A stretch of DNA of 64,000 nt from Phoronis australis. Taxonomy: Eukaryota > Phoronida > Phoronidae. Of the stretch, positions 45,697-58,900 are shown piece after piece (positions within the stretch are counted from its first letter, which is position 1; the number at the start of each line of letters is the position of its first letter). The stretch lies in assembly GCA_002633005.1 (NCBI GenBank), contig NMRA01000197.1, forward strand, positions 305,168-369,167, given 5' to 3'. Under the pieces are notes generated by a model. The model saw only the letters and a list, made by a program, of their open reading frames with translations, had not been told where the DNA came from and ran no database searches. Position numbers and translations under genes: made by a program.

Positions 45697-45826
45697 ATCA
45701 GTTGATAGTGAAATCAGCCATGACTCTGTGTTGCATCAAACACACACGCACGCACATGTACATGGTGTAAATCAAAAGTGTGCTTGTTTGATGAAACACC
45801 GATTTTACTATCAACTGATGATGAGC
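45697..45826. repeat. Foldback repeat, about 45-nt arms
   Basis: ATCAGTTGATAGTGAAATC and CATCAAACACACAC on the left are matched in reverse complement by GTGTGCTTGTTTGATG and GATTTTACTATCAACTGATG on the right, around a (CA)n-rich loop. Probably a small non-autonomous element. Confidence 0.7.
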
Positions 45827-45948
45827 AATATTGAATCTTAACAACTGATGTGCTAATCAATAGTTCTGATTTCAATTTACAAATGGACAGAGTTTGATAG
45901 ACACAAGAACCTCACTAACTAGTGTGATTACATGCTTTATTTGCAATA

Positions 45949-46357
45949 CGTGGCGATGGTGAGTTCTATATCTATGGAAAGCACACGTGGCGATGGTGAG
46001 TTCTATATCTATGGAAAGCACACATGGCGATGGTGAGTTCTATACCTATGGAAAGCACACGTGGCGATGGTGAGTTCTATACCTATGGAAAGCACACGTG
46101 GCGATGGTGAGTTCTATATCTATGGAAAGCACACGTGGCGATGGTGAGTTCTATATCTATGGAAAGCACACGTGGCGATCGTGAGTTCTATATCTATGGA
46201 AAGCATATGTGGCGATGGTGAGTTCTATATCTATGGAAAGCATACCTGGCGATGGTGAGTTCTATATCTATGGAAAGCATACGTGGCGATGGTGAATTCT
46301 ATATCTATGGAAAGCATACGTGGCGATGGTGAGTTCTATATCTATGGAAAGCACACC
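45949..46357. repeat. Minisatellite, 37-bp unit, 11 copies
   Basis: Eleven nearly identical tandem copies, containing CACGTGGCGATGGTGAGTTC then TATATCTATGGAAAGCA. Only scattered single-base differences (for example GATCGTG at about 46176, ACATGG, ACCTGG), so the array expanded recently. GGTGAGT in every unit resembles a splice donor on the plus strand. Confidence 0.97.
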
Positions 46358-46740
46358 TGGATAGTGTACCACACAACTATATAGAATTAACAAAATGTAT
46401 GTTTTACTTAGTTCAACTACACTCATTAGGGCCATAGATCAGAGACTGATTCCCAACTCCGATATTTTCATATGGAATTCCCAGAAGCGCAACTTCTTGG
46501 TTAGCGAGCAGACTGACTTGCCGTTACCCAAACTGTGACTCACACCAGATGTCGCTAATGAATAGTGACTTTTTGGCCAATAGTGTTGGTCACGCCTTGA
46601 GCGTTCAATCACAGATTTTTTTCCATTAAGAATATACAAAGTTGACGGTCCACCTACTAAAGTATGTGACAGGACAAACCCTGAGGTGACAATATTTTTA
46701 CTGAAAACACTGAAACAGTGAGACCAAACAGGGATACAAT

Positions 46741-46908
46741 CTACAACTTGTGAGACTTTGTAAGCTGAATTTGAACGGTTGTAAGTACATGTGCCACGCC
46801 CAATAGGACAAATATAAATATAATCATGGACATAACTATCACATAATGACTGATACTAGTACCAATCTCCAGCCAACTTCCGTAGTCTTGAACCATGAAA
46901 AAGAAGTG
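46741..46908 (-). CDS. PIGN: PIGN terminal exon
   Basis: The acceptor follows a long T-run (TTTTTTTTGTTTCAG). Encodes [20 protein letters not shown] and the last membrane segment, ending KSHKL and TAG. The family block [23 protein letters not shown] is fully recognisable. The next minus-strand AATAAA is at 45941-45936, on the far side of the 37-bp minisatellite, so the 3' untranslated region may include that array. Confidence 0.95.
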   Translation of the reverse strand, partial: HFFFMVQDYGSWLEIGTSISHYVIVMSMIIFIFVLLGVAHVLTTVQIQLTKSHKL

Positions 46909-49900
46909 CTGAAACAAAAAAAAAAACAAGAAAAAACATAATTTATGAAAAGATAAAAACAGCAATTAGAACATTAGTGTGTATTCTGCAATTTCATTGC
47001 ATGGACCCGAAGAACATTAAATTAATATTGACTCAACGTGTGCTACATCTGCAGATCAAAAATAGGCAATTTCAAGGTAGGATAAAATAAAAACGAAGAA
47101 GTCTATTAAGCCAAAATAACAACTATGAGCTCCATTCCAACCTAAATATAACCATAGAAAACAAGAAGTGTTAACTCGTCTTATTTCATGACTCAAACGG
47201 GATGTCCCAAGGTAATAGTCATATCACATAACAGTGTTCAATATTACCTTTTAGCTAATACTCAGATCTGTAAGGGCTTTTCATCACTTGGTGAAATAGA
47301 TAGAATCCAAAAGAACGGGAGGAAAAGTTTTATTCCATGTGATAGTACTTACAAAATCAAATTCTCTTGACATGTTTAGGAAACTGCAAACGGTCTTACC
47401 AGTTATATTTCGCTTCTTTTTACTTTCCTCTAACAACAATGAATTAAATCGTCTGCCATCCTATGAGCTCAGTTTTTGACTAAATGATGTCACATAGTGA
47501 CCGGAATGCCAGCCAATGAGCTCAGTGAATGCTTTAGTCCATGAGTTCACTGGTAGGTTAAAAAATGCAAATGGCGGAGTGACAAGCGAATAGTAAAAAG
47601 TCCAATCTTCGAGAAAAACAAATTCTTTCGAAGGGCTTGATTTCCCTGCAGTTACATTCGCTGTATTATTTCTTACTATGATAAATGCGTTCATGCAATC
47701 ACAATTTCGACGCGTGCGGGTTAATGTTTGATGCGGAATTCGAGTGCAATGTGTCTGGCACTTGATTCTACACTTTCACTGCACCGACTTCCAGCCCTGT
47801 TTCTATTACAAGGGTTGGTTAGTTACCGATTATATCTCTTTAAGGACCATATTCATATTTTGATAGTTGGTAAATAAGAGTATCACCCTTGAACTAATAA
47901 GCATCACTGTTTTTGTTGAGGAACATGCGGATTGTAAACACTTTTGATTAAAAACCGGACGATCGCTGCACAAATAAAAAAGTTCATGTTCAATCAACGT
48001 TTCGTCTATTCATTAGACATCATCAGGATAATTATTTACAAAGGACAGCAAGTGCTAACATACAGCTCAGGTAACATCCATAAAGTGAAGTGAGAGATAC
48101 AGGGAATATAGTCAGTAGTTGGCCATCACCATAGTTGTAGCGTCACTGAGCTCTGCATGTTATTCAGAGAATCAGTACCATGCTAGTTCAGCATGCTACT
48201 GTATGTTGGCACTTGCTGTCCTTTGTAAATATTATCCTGATGATGTATAATGAACAGATGAAACGTTGATTGAACATGAACTTTTTATTTGTGCGGCGAT
48301 AGTCCAGTTTTTAATCTTACTGTGGCCAAAAACTTTTTTAAAAAACATTTTTGAAAATTGAGATAACCAGAACAACCCTGCATCTCATTTACAATATGTG
48401 CTACTGCCAACACAACTGTATTCACTAACAAAATTTATTCAACAGACAACTAAAAAAGCTAAATAATCACGCTCCATGCTTCCAGTAATTTTCCAAATGT
48501 TTTGCATGAAGTGATTGGTCAATTGTCCAGGACAGTCTCGATTAAAATTTGATGGTCACCGTCTCAAGGCCGTGAGCAGTAAACTTTATTCAAAGCTTGA
48601 TTTGAAACTAGATCAATCACATGACACTCTATGAGTAAACTATCGAACTTCACGCATAATTATTTAGAACTCGTCTGTTAAACAATGAAGCCTCCAGTAA
48701 AGTTTGTTGCTCGCAGCCCTATACATAGATCTTGGTCAGTCAAAATACTATAATCAGGGCTTGGAATGACCAATGACAAAAAACGCGGAAACTTTGAAAC
48801 TTTTACGGCCCAAATCATGCCCGATAAACAGTCTTGAAATGGTCAATGTGAACCTTTCCCCGACAAAAGTCGGGAGGACTAAAAAAAAAACGTTACCACC
48901 ATCAGTAGCATGCGTCTGCGTCCTTTTAGCTCGCCCGTCCACTCCGAACCCACACATTTTTGGCTGCAGAGCAGTAGTATTTGCCGCCGCGCTTAACAAT
49001 AACACGAGACGGCATTGAAAATCACACCACGCTGTCCCAGATGCCCCGGCAATGTTGACAATTTACGTTCCTCCGAAACATAAAGAGCAACTTCCGCTTT
49101 TCGAGGTGAACGTCGTCTGCAACGCCGCGGTAAGAAAGGAATTTGCCGCGGAAATTTTATATCAAATCCGATCTTTTTACGCGGAAATATTATAAAGAAA
49201 GCACATTTGAAAAAAGCGGAAATCCGCGTTTCCGCGGAAAATTCCAAGCCCTGTATAATGCAGATGATCCAAGACAAGCACTACTTACCAGTCCCATGAA
49301 ATCAGACATGAGTAATACAATGAGAAACAGACTTTTGGTGGGTACTCTCACTGTGACGTGTATAGCAGTAAAGACACAGGTGACTAAGATGAAAGGTATT
49401 AAGACCTGCAATAGACAGACAGTTGTCACAAAGGACCTAACTTAAAGCTGCTGAATCCTTGTTATTTACCATCTTTGATTGATTCTAAATTGTATTGAAT
49501 TGATACCAGACAAGATTTTACAAAATTGTCCACTGCCATGTTGATGTCATTGCCCACCACCATGTTGTCATTTGATTGACAATATGTTGATATCATTTGA
49601 TTGACAATATGTTGAGATCATTTGATTGACAGTGTTTCACACTGTTCTGGTGACACCTTTCAATTTTTACGTCATTATTATTACAGACCATAAGGACAAG
49701 TGCCTTAGATTTGTTGTACCTGGATCAAAGATCATGAGTGCTTTCCATGAATAACACACAAGCAAATTCGTTTTAATTTGAATTTAAATGGTCTTATTTG
49801 CAAAAGTCTAATTCAGCAACTATATAAACTAAAACCAACCGGTATGAACTCACTTCATTAGTTACACACAAATGGACACTTAATGCGGGCACATATTGCT

Positions 49901-52900
49901 GGCACTTAATGCTGACACTTAATGCTGGCACTTAATGCTGACACTTAATGCTGACACTTAATGCTGACAATTTATGCTGACACTTAAAGGCGAAGGCAAC
50001 CCTTTTTCATGTCATTTTGAGCTAAAATAAGGTTGGTTGGTTATCCTAGACATATTTTCCACGTAATTACAGCGTAATTTTATTAATTACTCGTCCTCTA
50101 CTCCGGAAGTGACATTTTAGGAGGCAAGCGTTTCCCGCCACTTGGTTTTGCGTTGAGTTTACCGTGCGAATCTGTTCTATTCTACTTTTGTTTTGTGCTG
50201 TTTTTCAACAATTGTCGTCACCACTTTCCATCGGCGAGTATTCTGCGGCAAGATAGGTTAGTAGAGAACACAAATACCTTGGATTTAGGGATTGTTTAGT
50301 GTGTTGTAAGCTGAAAATGGCTGGAGTCGGTGACCCGTATCACAGTGACAGTAGTGTGAATGACGGAGACCTTGGTCACAGCAGTGGTGACGAGGAATTT
50401 TTTCACGGACATTCAGTGGGTGGTTACATGTTTGAGTATAACGAGGCAAAGTACGCACAGGCACAGGCAGCTGTTGAGAGAAACGAGGCGGCTACTGAGG
50501 ACAGACGTGGTGACACATCTTGGTGCAAATGCACTGTGTGCGTTGTTATGTCTGTTCAGAGTTCGACGAGGCCAAGCCACTACTGGATACGGTTAAGTGG
50601 ACCTCCGGCATACCACGGACAGAGGAACAACTGTCCCACTTGCCAGAGTGTCCCGCGACACACTCCCACTGGATGGTGACCTGAGAACCCAAACTGCTTA
50701 CATCGTGTCGTGTGACTCCCTCGCCACACACCTGGCACCTTCTAAATAGCTCCAACACTTTAGACAAGTCCACAATAAACTTATCAAAGTTTGGCTCACC
50801 GATCTGTTCACTGGACGACGAACTGTCCTCTTCACTGGGTGTCGAACTGGGCCTGTAATCACTCCCACTACTCAATATCGCTGCAGGGCTGCTTAGAGGC
50901 TCTGGGCTGGAGAAAACAGCACAGGGCGAATCACTACTGGTTCCAGGAATTGCACGCTCTGGGGTACGTTCGGAGGCACGGGTGACAGTGGATGAAGTGC
51001 CTCCACTGGCTCCAGTCACTGTACTGGCCACAGCTCGCGAGGCTTCTCTCTTCAAAAACGCACTTCTCGGGGGTGGCGACGGGGCACTGCCGGGAATCAA
51101 CACAGACGGAATGGCATCCTTCTTCAGGCGTTGTTTCGCAGGGACCTTCATCAGTTCAGCGTACAAATCCCTTTCGTAATCGGACGGCAGAAAGTGCTTG
51201 CCACACACACGGTAATTCTCGACTGCTTTGTACGTTGCGTGGACGGGTAACGCTGCGTTCTTCACACGAACGAGCCAAGTACGGCGAAGTGTGTCATCCA
51301 TCGGAAAGCGATGCTAAGGTACTCCCAAAGCGCGCGTGAGACGATAATTAGTACATCCCGGTACGCAGCAACAGTGTGGCATGTTGACTGACTAGTAAAT
51401 GAAAGCAAACGACGACGTAACTTAACACAACCGAGGTAGAACAATGACTGACTCAGCAGCTCTCACAGTCAGACTATATGAAAAGAAATTGGCGCGAAAT
51501 GCTTGCCTCCTAAAACGTCACTTCTGGAGTAGCGGACGAGTAATTAACAAAATTACGAAAAGCTGTAATTAAGTGAAAAATATGTCTAGGATAACCAACC
51601 AACCTTATTTTAGCTCAAAATGACACGAAAAAGGGTTGCCTTTGCCTTTAATGCTGACACTTAATGCTGACACTTAATGCTGACACTTAATGCTGACACT
51701 AAATGAATGCTGGCACTTATTGCTGGCACTTAATGCTGACACTTAATGCTGACACTTAATGCTGGCACTTAATGCTGGCACTTAATGCTGGCACTTAATG
51801 TTGGCACTTAATGCTGGCACTTAATGCTGGCACTTAATGCTGACACTTAATGCTGACACTTAATGCTGACACTTAATGCTGACACTTTATGTTGACACTT
51901 AATGCTGACACTTTATGCTGACACTTTATGCTGACACTTAATGAATGCTGGCACTTAATGCTGACACTTAATGCTGGTACTTATTGCTGGCACTTAATGC
52001 CGACACTCAAGAAGTTACGAAAGAGACAACACCAACAGTATTAGTGTTTATTTATCATAAGTGTTTGAGCCAGGTCGACATTCCTCAAGCTTCATCGATG
52101 TCATGACAAAAACACAGAAATAAACCAGGCAAAATATAGCTCTAAAATGTCAGCCAATTTTTTTTCCTAACATTTGTGAAAACCAATTGATGTAAAACTT
52201 ACCTTGAACAGCATGAGAGCTCCCATCACAAAAGGATTAAACACAGTCAGGAAACAATACACAGTGGATGGATCAAAACTGAAAACAAATGAAAGCCAAT
52301 GACATCATAGCACCAGCAGAAAGAAAGTCTACATTTTTGATCCAAATTTCATACTCATGTCTTTTTGTTTATAGTTTCTCATGTTGGCGGAGATCAAGTG
52401 CCAGAGTTCAATCTGTGTACTCGAAACTTGACTTGAAAATTGACCAATCACATGTCAAGCTTCAAGTAAACTTGCTAAGTTGTACTCGAACCACAAAGCG
52501 TGATTGGACAAATTTCATGCGGCATTCGAACTGAATCTGGGTTCGGAGATTAGACCTAGGACCCAGATCTGCATCTAGAATGATGAGTAACGACAGTAAT
52601 TATCTCCCATGACGGGTCATTCGCTATCGTTATTGCCTGTCATGATGGGGAAAGAAAATTTTATACAATTATTTGTAGTCACTGCAATAATCCCTGAACA
52701 ATATAGTCCACAACAGAGTTCTGAGGGGAACATCTTAAAGCATTTCACACTCATTTGCATATGAGATATTCCAAGATGGGACTGATTACATTAAGAGCCC
52801 AAGTGCCAAACAATTACAACAGATGTCGCCAGTGGTTACTGCAGTAGTTAAAGTTGGCCAGTTACTCGGATAACATGCTTATATAGTGGCAACAAATTAC

Positions 52901-55900
52901 AGATGACTTATCAGTTAAAGGAGACATAGATAAACGTTCTCAATCAATTAAAGGACCCAGGAACTCACCTATGTTATGGGGCCAAAAACAATCCATTTTT
53001 ACACAGAAAGTAGCTTCATAACAGCTTCAACACAAGTTACAAAATTATAAAAACAAAATTTCTGTGTCAAGGAGAAAAACATTCCACTAAACAATGTACA
53101 ACATTTAATTCTCATCAGTTTATTCTCAGCAGACAACAATTTGTTAGATTGATGATCTACACAAAAATCTATTTAGGACCCAATATTGCAGAAATGGAGT
53201 TGAAATTTATTTTCCTTTTTTCATGAATAATTAGTTGCAAAGTAATGCTGAACCATTTCAATTTCAGAGCCATATTCTCCTGTAACACAATGTCTTGGAC
53301 AATTTCTGACACACGTAACAATGTTAGACACATGAAAAAATAAAATTAGACGTCAACTTTGTAATTATTTTCGTCCAGAATTGGTTTCATTTTGCTGTAA
53401 TTAATAATAATCGACAAGATACCTATTATATTACCTGTTTATACTTGCAATATTGCCCGTGCCGAAGAATGCTGTGTTGATGAGATACACGAAGATGTAG
53501 CAGCAGCGCACGTCAGTCAACACAAGATGGCGCTCTTCATCGAACAGAGATTGAGAGTCCAGGAAGTCTGCTACTTCAAGCTGAGGTAAATTGGGCCAGT
53601 GTATTAATTGCTTGCACTGAATCAGTAGGTGACACGCAGGTTTGAACAGTGATGCAACAAGTGGTTGAAACTTTATTCATTCACCAAAAGGGGGCAGATG
53701 TAGTATCTAACCATTGCCAAGCTCACTACACTTATATTATGTGCACTATGGTTCACAACAGACATGTCAGAAAACAAAACCCACTACAGTGTGATTGCCC
53801 ATAACCCTGATTGCTGCTAGACAATCGTGCTAGACAATCGTGCTACACAATCGCGCTAGACAATCCTGCTAGACAATCCTGCTCGACAATCCTGCTAGAC
53901 AATCCTGCAAGACAATCCTGCTCGACAATCCTGCTCGACAATCCTGCTCGACAATCCTGCTAGACAATCCTATTGTGTTATTTACACCCCCATGCCCAAA
54001 TCACTGCTCAGAGATGGGTCAGTCGGAAGGCAAACTGTTATTTCTCCTCTCTACATAGTCAGGAATCACTGATTATTGCAGTCATCTGTAGCATTCACGA
54101 CTGAAAAAATATTTTTCATCAGGTACAAAATAAAACGTTTTGAGTCGCCCGAGTATTTCATGGTTGGTTGCATGAGTGCAAAATAATAAATTCATGCCAC
54201 GCACTGCGGCTACGTTTTTGCGCTAAAATAAAAGTGCAGTAAAGCACAGTAACATGTTGTCATGCACCTCACATTAACATCTAAAATGGAATGAAAAGGC
54301 TAATTACAAAAACAGAACTATGCCCTCCACCGAGCACGACAAAAAAAATGGCAACAGCATATCATCTTTACAACATTCTGTTGCTAGCATTTGCCGTTGT
54401 GCTTGGGCCATTGTCACAGTATCCTAGATCTGTCAATCACAGTATCCTAGATCTGTCAATCATTAATAACACTATCTTAGATCTGTCAATCATAAATAAT
54501 ATAATTCTCTTATTTAGTACACACTATGGCTGAAAAGAGAAATTTCATTCCGTCAAACTTCTTGACAAACATACAAAGTAATAAAATGTAAGTCTTTTAT
54601 TAGCATGGGGATTGAGTTATACTCAATAGATGTCATACAATCCCATTGGGAAATTTTACATTATTTGCATTAGGCAATCAGCATTGCAAAAAACAATTTT
54701 GGTAATTATTGCGCGTAAAATAAGTGAAGAATTACTGCTGCAGCCTTTGAAAGGCAAACAAAATGATATTTTACATTTCCATCCCGAGCTGTTAAAGGTC
54801 TGACAAGTTAAAATACAGACCTTGCGAGTTGTCCGTGTAAAGCTATGCTCAAGCCAGAGCCACAGGATGAGTAAACAGGCTAAAGCTAGGTAAAATAGTC
54901 CCTCATGGCTGAATAGTAAAGTTAAGGAAATTCACAGACCTTGAGCATGCAACAGCTTTGTTCCAATGAAATCAATGCAATTTGCATTTCGTTATGACGA
55001 GAGCTCAATTCGTTTTACAAACAGCTGGCAACACTCAACAGGCTCTATTATTCACACACCTCCACTTCCAGTTCTTCTTTATTTCAAACATTGGAAAACG
55101 ACCGATTTCTGTATGAAGAAGGGCGAGGTAGGGGGTTCATATGTAACCCACCAAGTGTGTGAGAAGGAAAGAAATAAGGGATGCTTGTTTTTTCAAATCC
55201 ATGGTAGTCAAATCCATGGTAGTCAAATGCATGGTAGTCAAATCCATGGTAGTCAAATCCATGGTAGTCAAATTCATGGTAGTCAAATGCATGGTAGTCA
55301 AATCCATGATAGTCAAATCCATGGTAGTCAAATTCATGGTAGTCAAATCCATGGTAGTCAAATCCATGGTAGTCAAATCCATTCGAAAATCAACATGATG
55401 ACCTCATTATGCACACATAGATCAAACTTCATGAACATCAATCAAAGATGATGTCTACGAAATAGTTATGTTTCACTTGCAGTTTTGAATTTGGTGTCGC
55501 GTGAAAACGTAATAAGCTAGCGTGACAAAAGTAAAAAATTTTTAATAAAGGATACACCAAATTTTATTTTACAACGTTTCAAAAACACATTATTTTTCAA
55601 AGGGGTGAAGGTGCAACGATTTGAATCTTGGAATGTTCATTTGGTAAACTAGATATATGTGAACTTATAAATATGATCCTTAGACAAGAAAACTTCATCT
55701 CCTACTGACAAGTTTCAGCAGCTAAGAAATCTCCATACATTAAACTCCTGTTTAGTTTGTATTCCACACTATACCAGGTTTTCAGAGGCCTGATATCAAT
55801 CTTTCTTTTGTTAATCGCCAGCTTGTCTTTTGTCCAATGTCATGATGCAAACACCAATAATATACCCCGCTGAATGAATACATTAAAGGCGAAGGCAACC

Positions 55901-58900
55901 TTTTTCCATGTCATTTTGAGCTAAAATAAGGTTGGTTGGTTATCCTAGACATATTTTTCACTTAATTACAGCTTTTCGTAATTTTATTAATTATTCGTCC
56001 GCTTTTCCGGAAGTGACGTTTTAGGAGGCAAGCGCTTCCCGCCAATTTCTTTTCACATAGTCTGACTGTGAGAGCTGCCGAGTCAGTCATTGTTCTACCT
56101 CGGTTGTGTTAAGTTCCGTCGTCGTTCGCTTTCATTTACTAGTCAGTCAACATGCCACACTGTTTCTGCGTACCGGGATGTAGTAATTATCGGCTCACGC
56201 GCGCTTTGGGAGTGCCTTTGCATCGCTTTCCGATGGATGACACANNNNNNNNNNNNNNNNNNNNNNNNNNNNNNNNNNNNNNNNNNNNNNNNNNNNNNNN
56301 NNNNNNNNNNNNNNNNNNNNNNNNNNNNNNNNNNNNNNNNNNNNNNNNNNNNNNNNNNNNNNNNNNNNNNNNNNNNNNNNNNNNNNNNNNNNNNNNNNNN
56401 NNNNNNNNNNNNNNNNNNNNNNNNNNNNNNNNNNNNNNNNNNNNNNNNNNNNNNNNNNNNNNNNNNNNNNNNNNNNNNNNNNNNNNNNNNNNNNNNNNNN
56501 NNNNNNNNNNNNNNNNNNNNNNNNNNNNNNNNNNNNNNNNNNNNNNNNNNNNNNNNNNNNNNNNNNNNNNNNNNNNNNNNNNNNNNNNNNNNNNNNNNNN
56601 NNNNNNNNNNNNNNNNNNNNNNNACTCCAGCCATTTTCAGCTTACAACACACTAAACAATCCCTAAATCCAACGCAGTTGAGTTCTCTACTAACCTATCT
56701 TGCCGCAGAATACTCGCCGATGGAAAGTGGTGGCGACAATTGGTGAAAAATAGCACAAAACAAAAGTAGAATAGAACAGATTCGCACAGTAAGCTCAACG
56801 CAAAACCAAGTGGCGGGAAGCGCTTGCCTCCTAAAACGTCACTTCCGGAAAAGCGGACGAGTAATTAATAAAATTACGAAAAGCTGTAATTAAGTGAAAA
56901 ATATGTCTAGGATAACCAACCAACCTTATTTTAGCTCAAAATGACATGGAAAAGGGTTGCCTTCGCCTTTAATGTAAACATGCATTGACTCAAAACTGTT
57001 GTTAACAAATAAAAGTCCATCACACCGTTTTAGCCAATTTTTCTTGTATTTCTTCAGCGAAAGAAGGATTCTTCACTTAGCTTTTCACAAGGAACTCAAT
57101 TTTAGGAGCCAAACATCTTAAAATAATACCAGTTTCGATCCTTAACATTTCAATTTACTTTAGCCAGTATTTGATTGCCATGAAGACATTGCTTATCTGA
57201 TAATTGCCCTGTACAACACAATCGGAGCTTAGATCAACTTTTGTGATAACAAGGGCAGACGGTGACACAAGTTTTCCCAGCTGATAGAAAAGCATCGTCC
57301 AACAACAAGATACCACTGAAAGGCCTGGTTTCCTAATGTCCACACAAGACTTCATTATGAGCTATTCCAATCGCAACTAGCAAACATATTTATACTTTTA
57401 ATATTTCAAATATTACACGATAAACACAACATTAACATGCGAGGAGCCCATTATGTCCAAAGGATACGAGGTACTGAGAAGAAGGTAAGGCGATAGTAGC
57501 GATAGTGAAATGTTGAGCAGGCGCGTAACAACGCGGGATTCGCTGAACAGTGGCAGACACACAGACACACCTGTAACAGTCACAAAGGTAAGTCATTAAA
57601 AAGTGGTTAGCAATCCGCCTTCCATCACAAAAACTGGGAAAAAGTCGAAGAAAACTTTTGATTTAGATCACTTACTGTCAAAGAGTTTCTTACTGAAATT
57701 ATAGGTCAGTTTACAGAACTTCCCGATACAAGTTGAAGATCAAGTATCATTTAGCAGCATTTCAAAATAATTTTCAGCGCTAAAAGAAGCAAAGTGAAAG
57801 CAGAATGAAAGGTTTGCAAACTGTTAAAACGAATTGATCTAGTATACGCACATTCATGGACAGTATCAGCTTGAGGTAAATTAGCAAATCACAAATAACA
57901 AGTCAAAGCAATTGAGTACAATTCACTTTGTAACAGCTTCATCATAGACTCATGTATATAAACCTAATGTAAGCCAGCTGATATTCAGGCTTCATTATAG
58001 ACTCATGTATATAAACCTAATGTAAGCCAGCTGATATACTGGTTGATTGCAGGAAGTCCCTGCTTGGCTCCTATACTGGTGGCAGTGGAGAGCACTAGAA
58101 ACACAGATGTGCAGAGTAGGAAAATCTGAAAGAAATAAAAAATCCAAAGTTTCAAGAAGAATGTAAAGCAACACGACTTCAAAAAAACCTGACGAAGTTC
58201 CATTGAGTCAAATATTGACGAAATTTTGAAACAAAGACTTTCAGCTTAGTTCTAAAATATTTTGTGTAATTTTTGTTTGGTATCCTTCAAGTCTGTTGCC
58301 ATTACTTTGGTGAAACTAAATTTTGGTAAGTGAACCTCATTTTGGAAACAACTGTACAAAACATTGATTAAATCCAACTTGACATACTGAGTAAACAGAA
58401 CTAGCAGTGATTTATTCCTGTGTTGCGTACCTCGTTATTTTTCCTTATGCAGTGCGTTTGCAATGCACTCATTTTTGATCCATCGACAAAACTTATAGAC
58501 AAAAAGAGAAAAGCCCTTATTTAACATCACCAAAATTCCTACAATAAACTGTTGTTTTGTCCTTGAACTCTCACACAAGACACAATCCAGTAGCAACACT
58601 AGAACATCAATATGCTACTAGGAATACTCACCTGAAACAAAGTGAGACCAAGAACTAGTTGAGATCGTTTAGTTCTCCCTTGGACCACACTGTGGCACTC
58701 AGGTCTGCGGATGCACCACACAGCCAACACTATGGCCAAACAGCCAGCTAAAGAGCTGAAAATGAGCACATCTTAGTTTAAACCAAATAGTGGCTTTCCA
58801 CTAAGGACTAAATGATGTCAGCAACGATTGTCTCACACTAAAGATCATGGACAAAGAGGTTGAAATGCATACTTTTAGGTATGACATATGAGATAGAAAA

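Larger units (their letters stand above)
49988..51647 (-). mobile_element. Kolobok-like transposon copy 2, inverted, inside a minisatellite
   Basis: TTAA at 49984-49987 and 51648-51651 belong to the flanking minisatellite units. Inverted repeats of about 150 bp start AGGCGAAGGCAACC at the left and AGGCAAAGGCAACC at the right (reverse complement). Relative to copy 1 the element is reversed: the ballast-like frame is on plus (50299-50679) and the THAP frame on minus (51382-50546). The central junction has a further deletion compared with copy 1. Confidence 0.9.
49886..52013. repeat. 13-bp minisatellite (CTGACACTTAATG), split by a transposon
   Basis: Array of CTGACACTTAATG / CTGGCACTTAATG units from 49886 to 49987 and from 51648 to about 52013, with a few 4-base insertions (AATGAATG). 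Each unit contains TTAA. The Kolobok-like copy 2 sits in one of these TTAAs, splitting what was one array. Confidence 0.97.
55887..56968 (+). mobile_element. Kolobok-like transposon copy 3, interrupted by a gap
   Basis: TTAA at 55883-55886 and 56969-56972; both inverted repeats are intact and start AGGCGAAGGCAACC. Orientation as in copy 1. The THAP frame starts at 56152 ([20 protein letters not shown]) and is open through [11 protein letters not shown] up to the gap; the ballast frame start (MCCKLKMAG) appears on the minus strand at 56652-56624. The middle is N, so length and coding capacity are unknown. The window's only THAP start without a premature stop. Confidence 0.9.

Noticed and set aside
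49886-52013. CRISPR-like appearance of regularly spaced 13-bp repeats
   Set aside because: Units are contiguous without spacers, in a eukaryotic intron; this is a minisatellite.
54966-55451. 161-codon frame with QIHGS repeats
   Set aside because: The frame is open only because a stop-free 15-bp unit is tandemly repeated; frames on both strands are open for the same reason and no flanking splice signals or domain support a protein.
56090-56746. Frames of 160-220 codons across the second gap
   Set aside because: Most residues are N. Only the 31-codon THAP start on plus and the MCCKLKMAG start on minus can be read.
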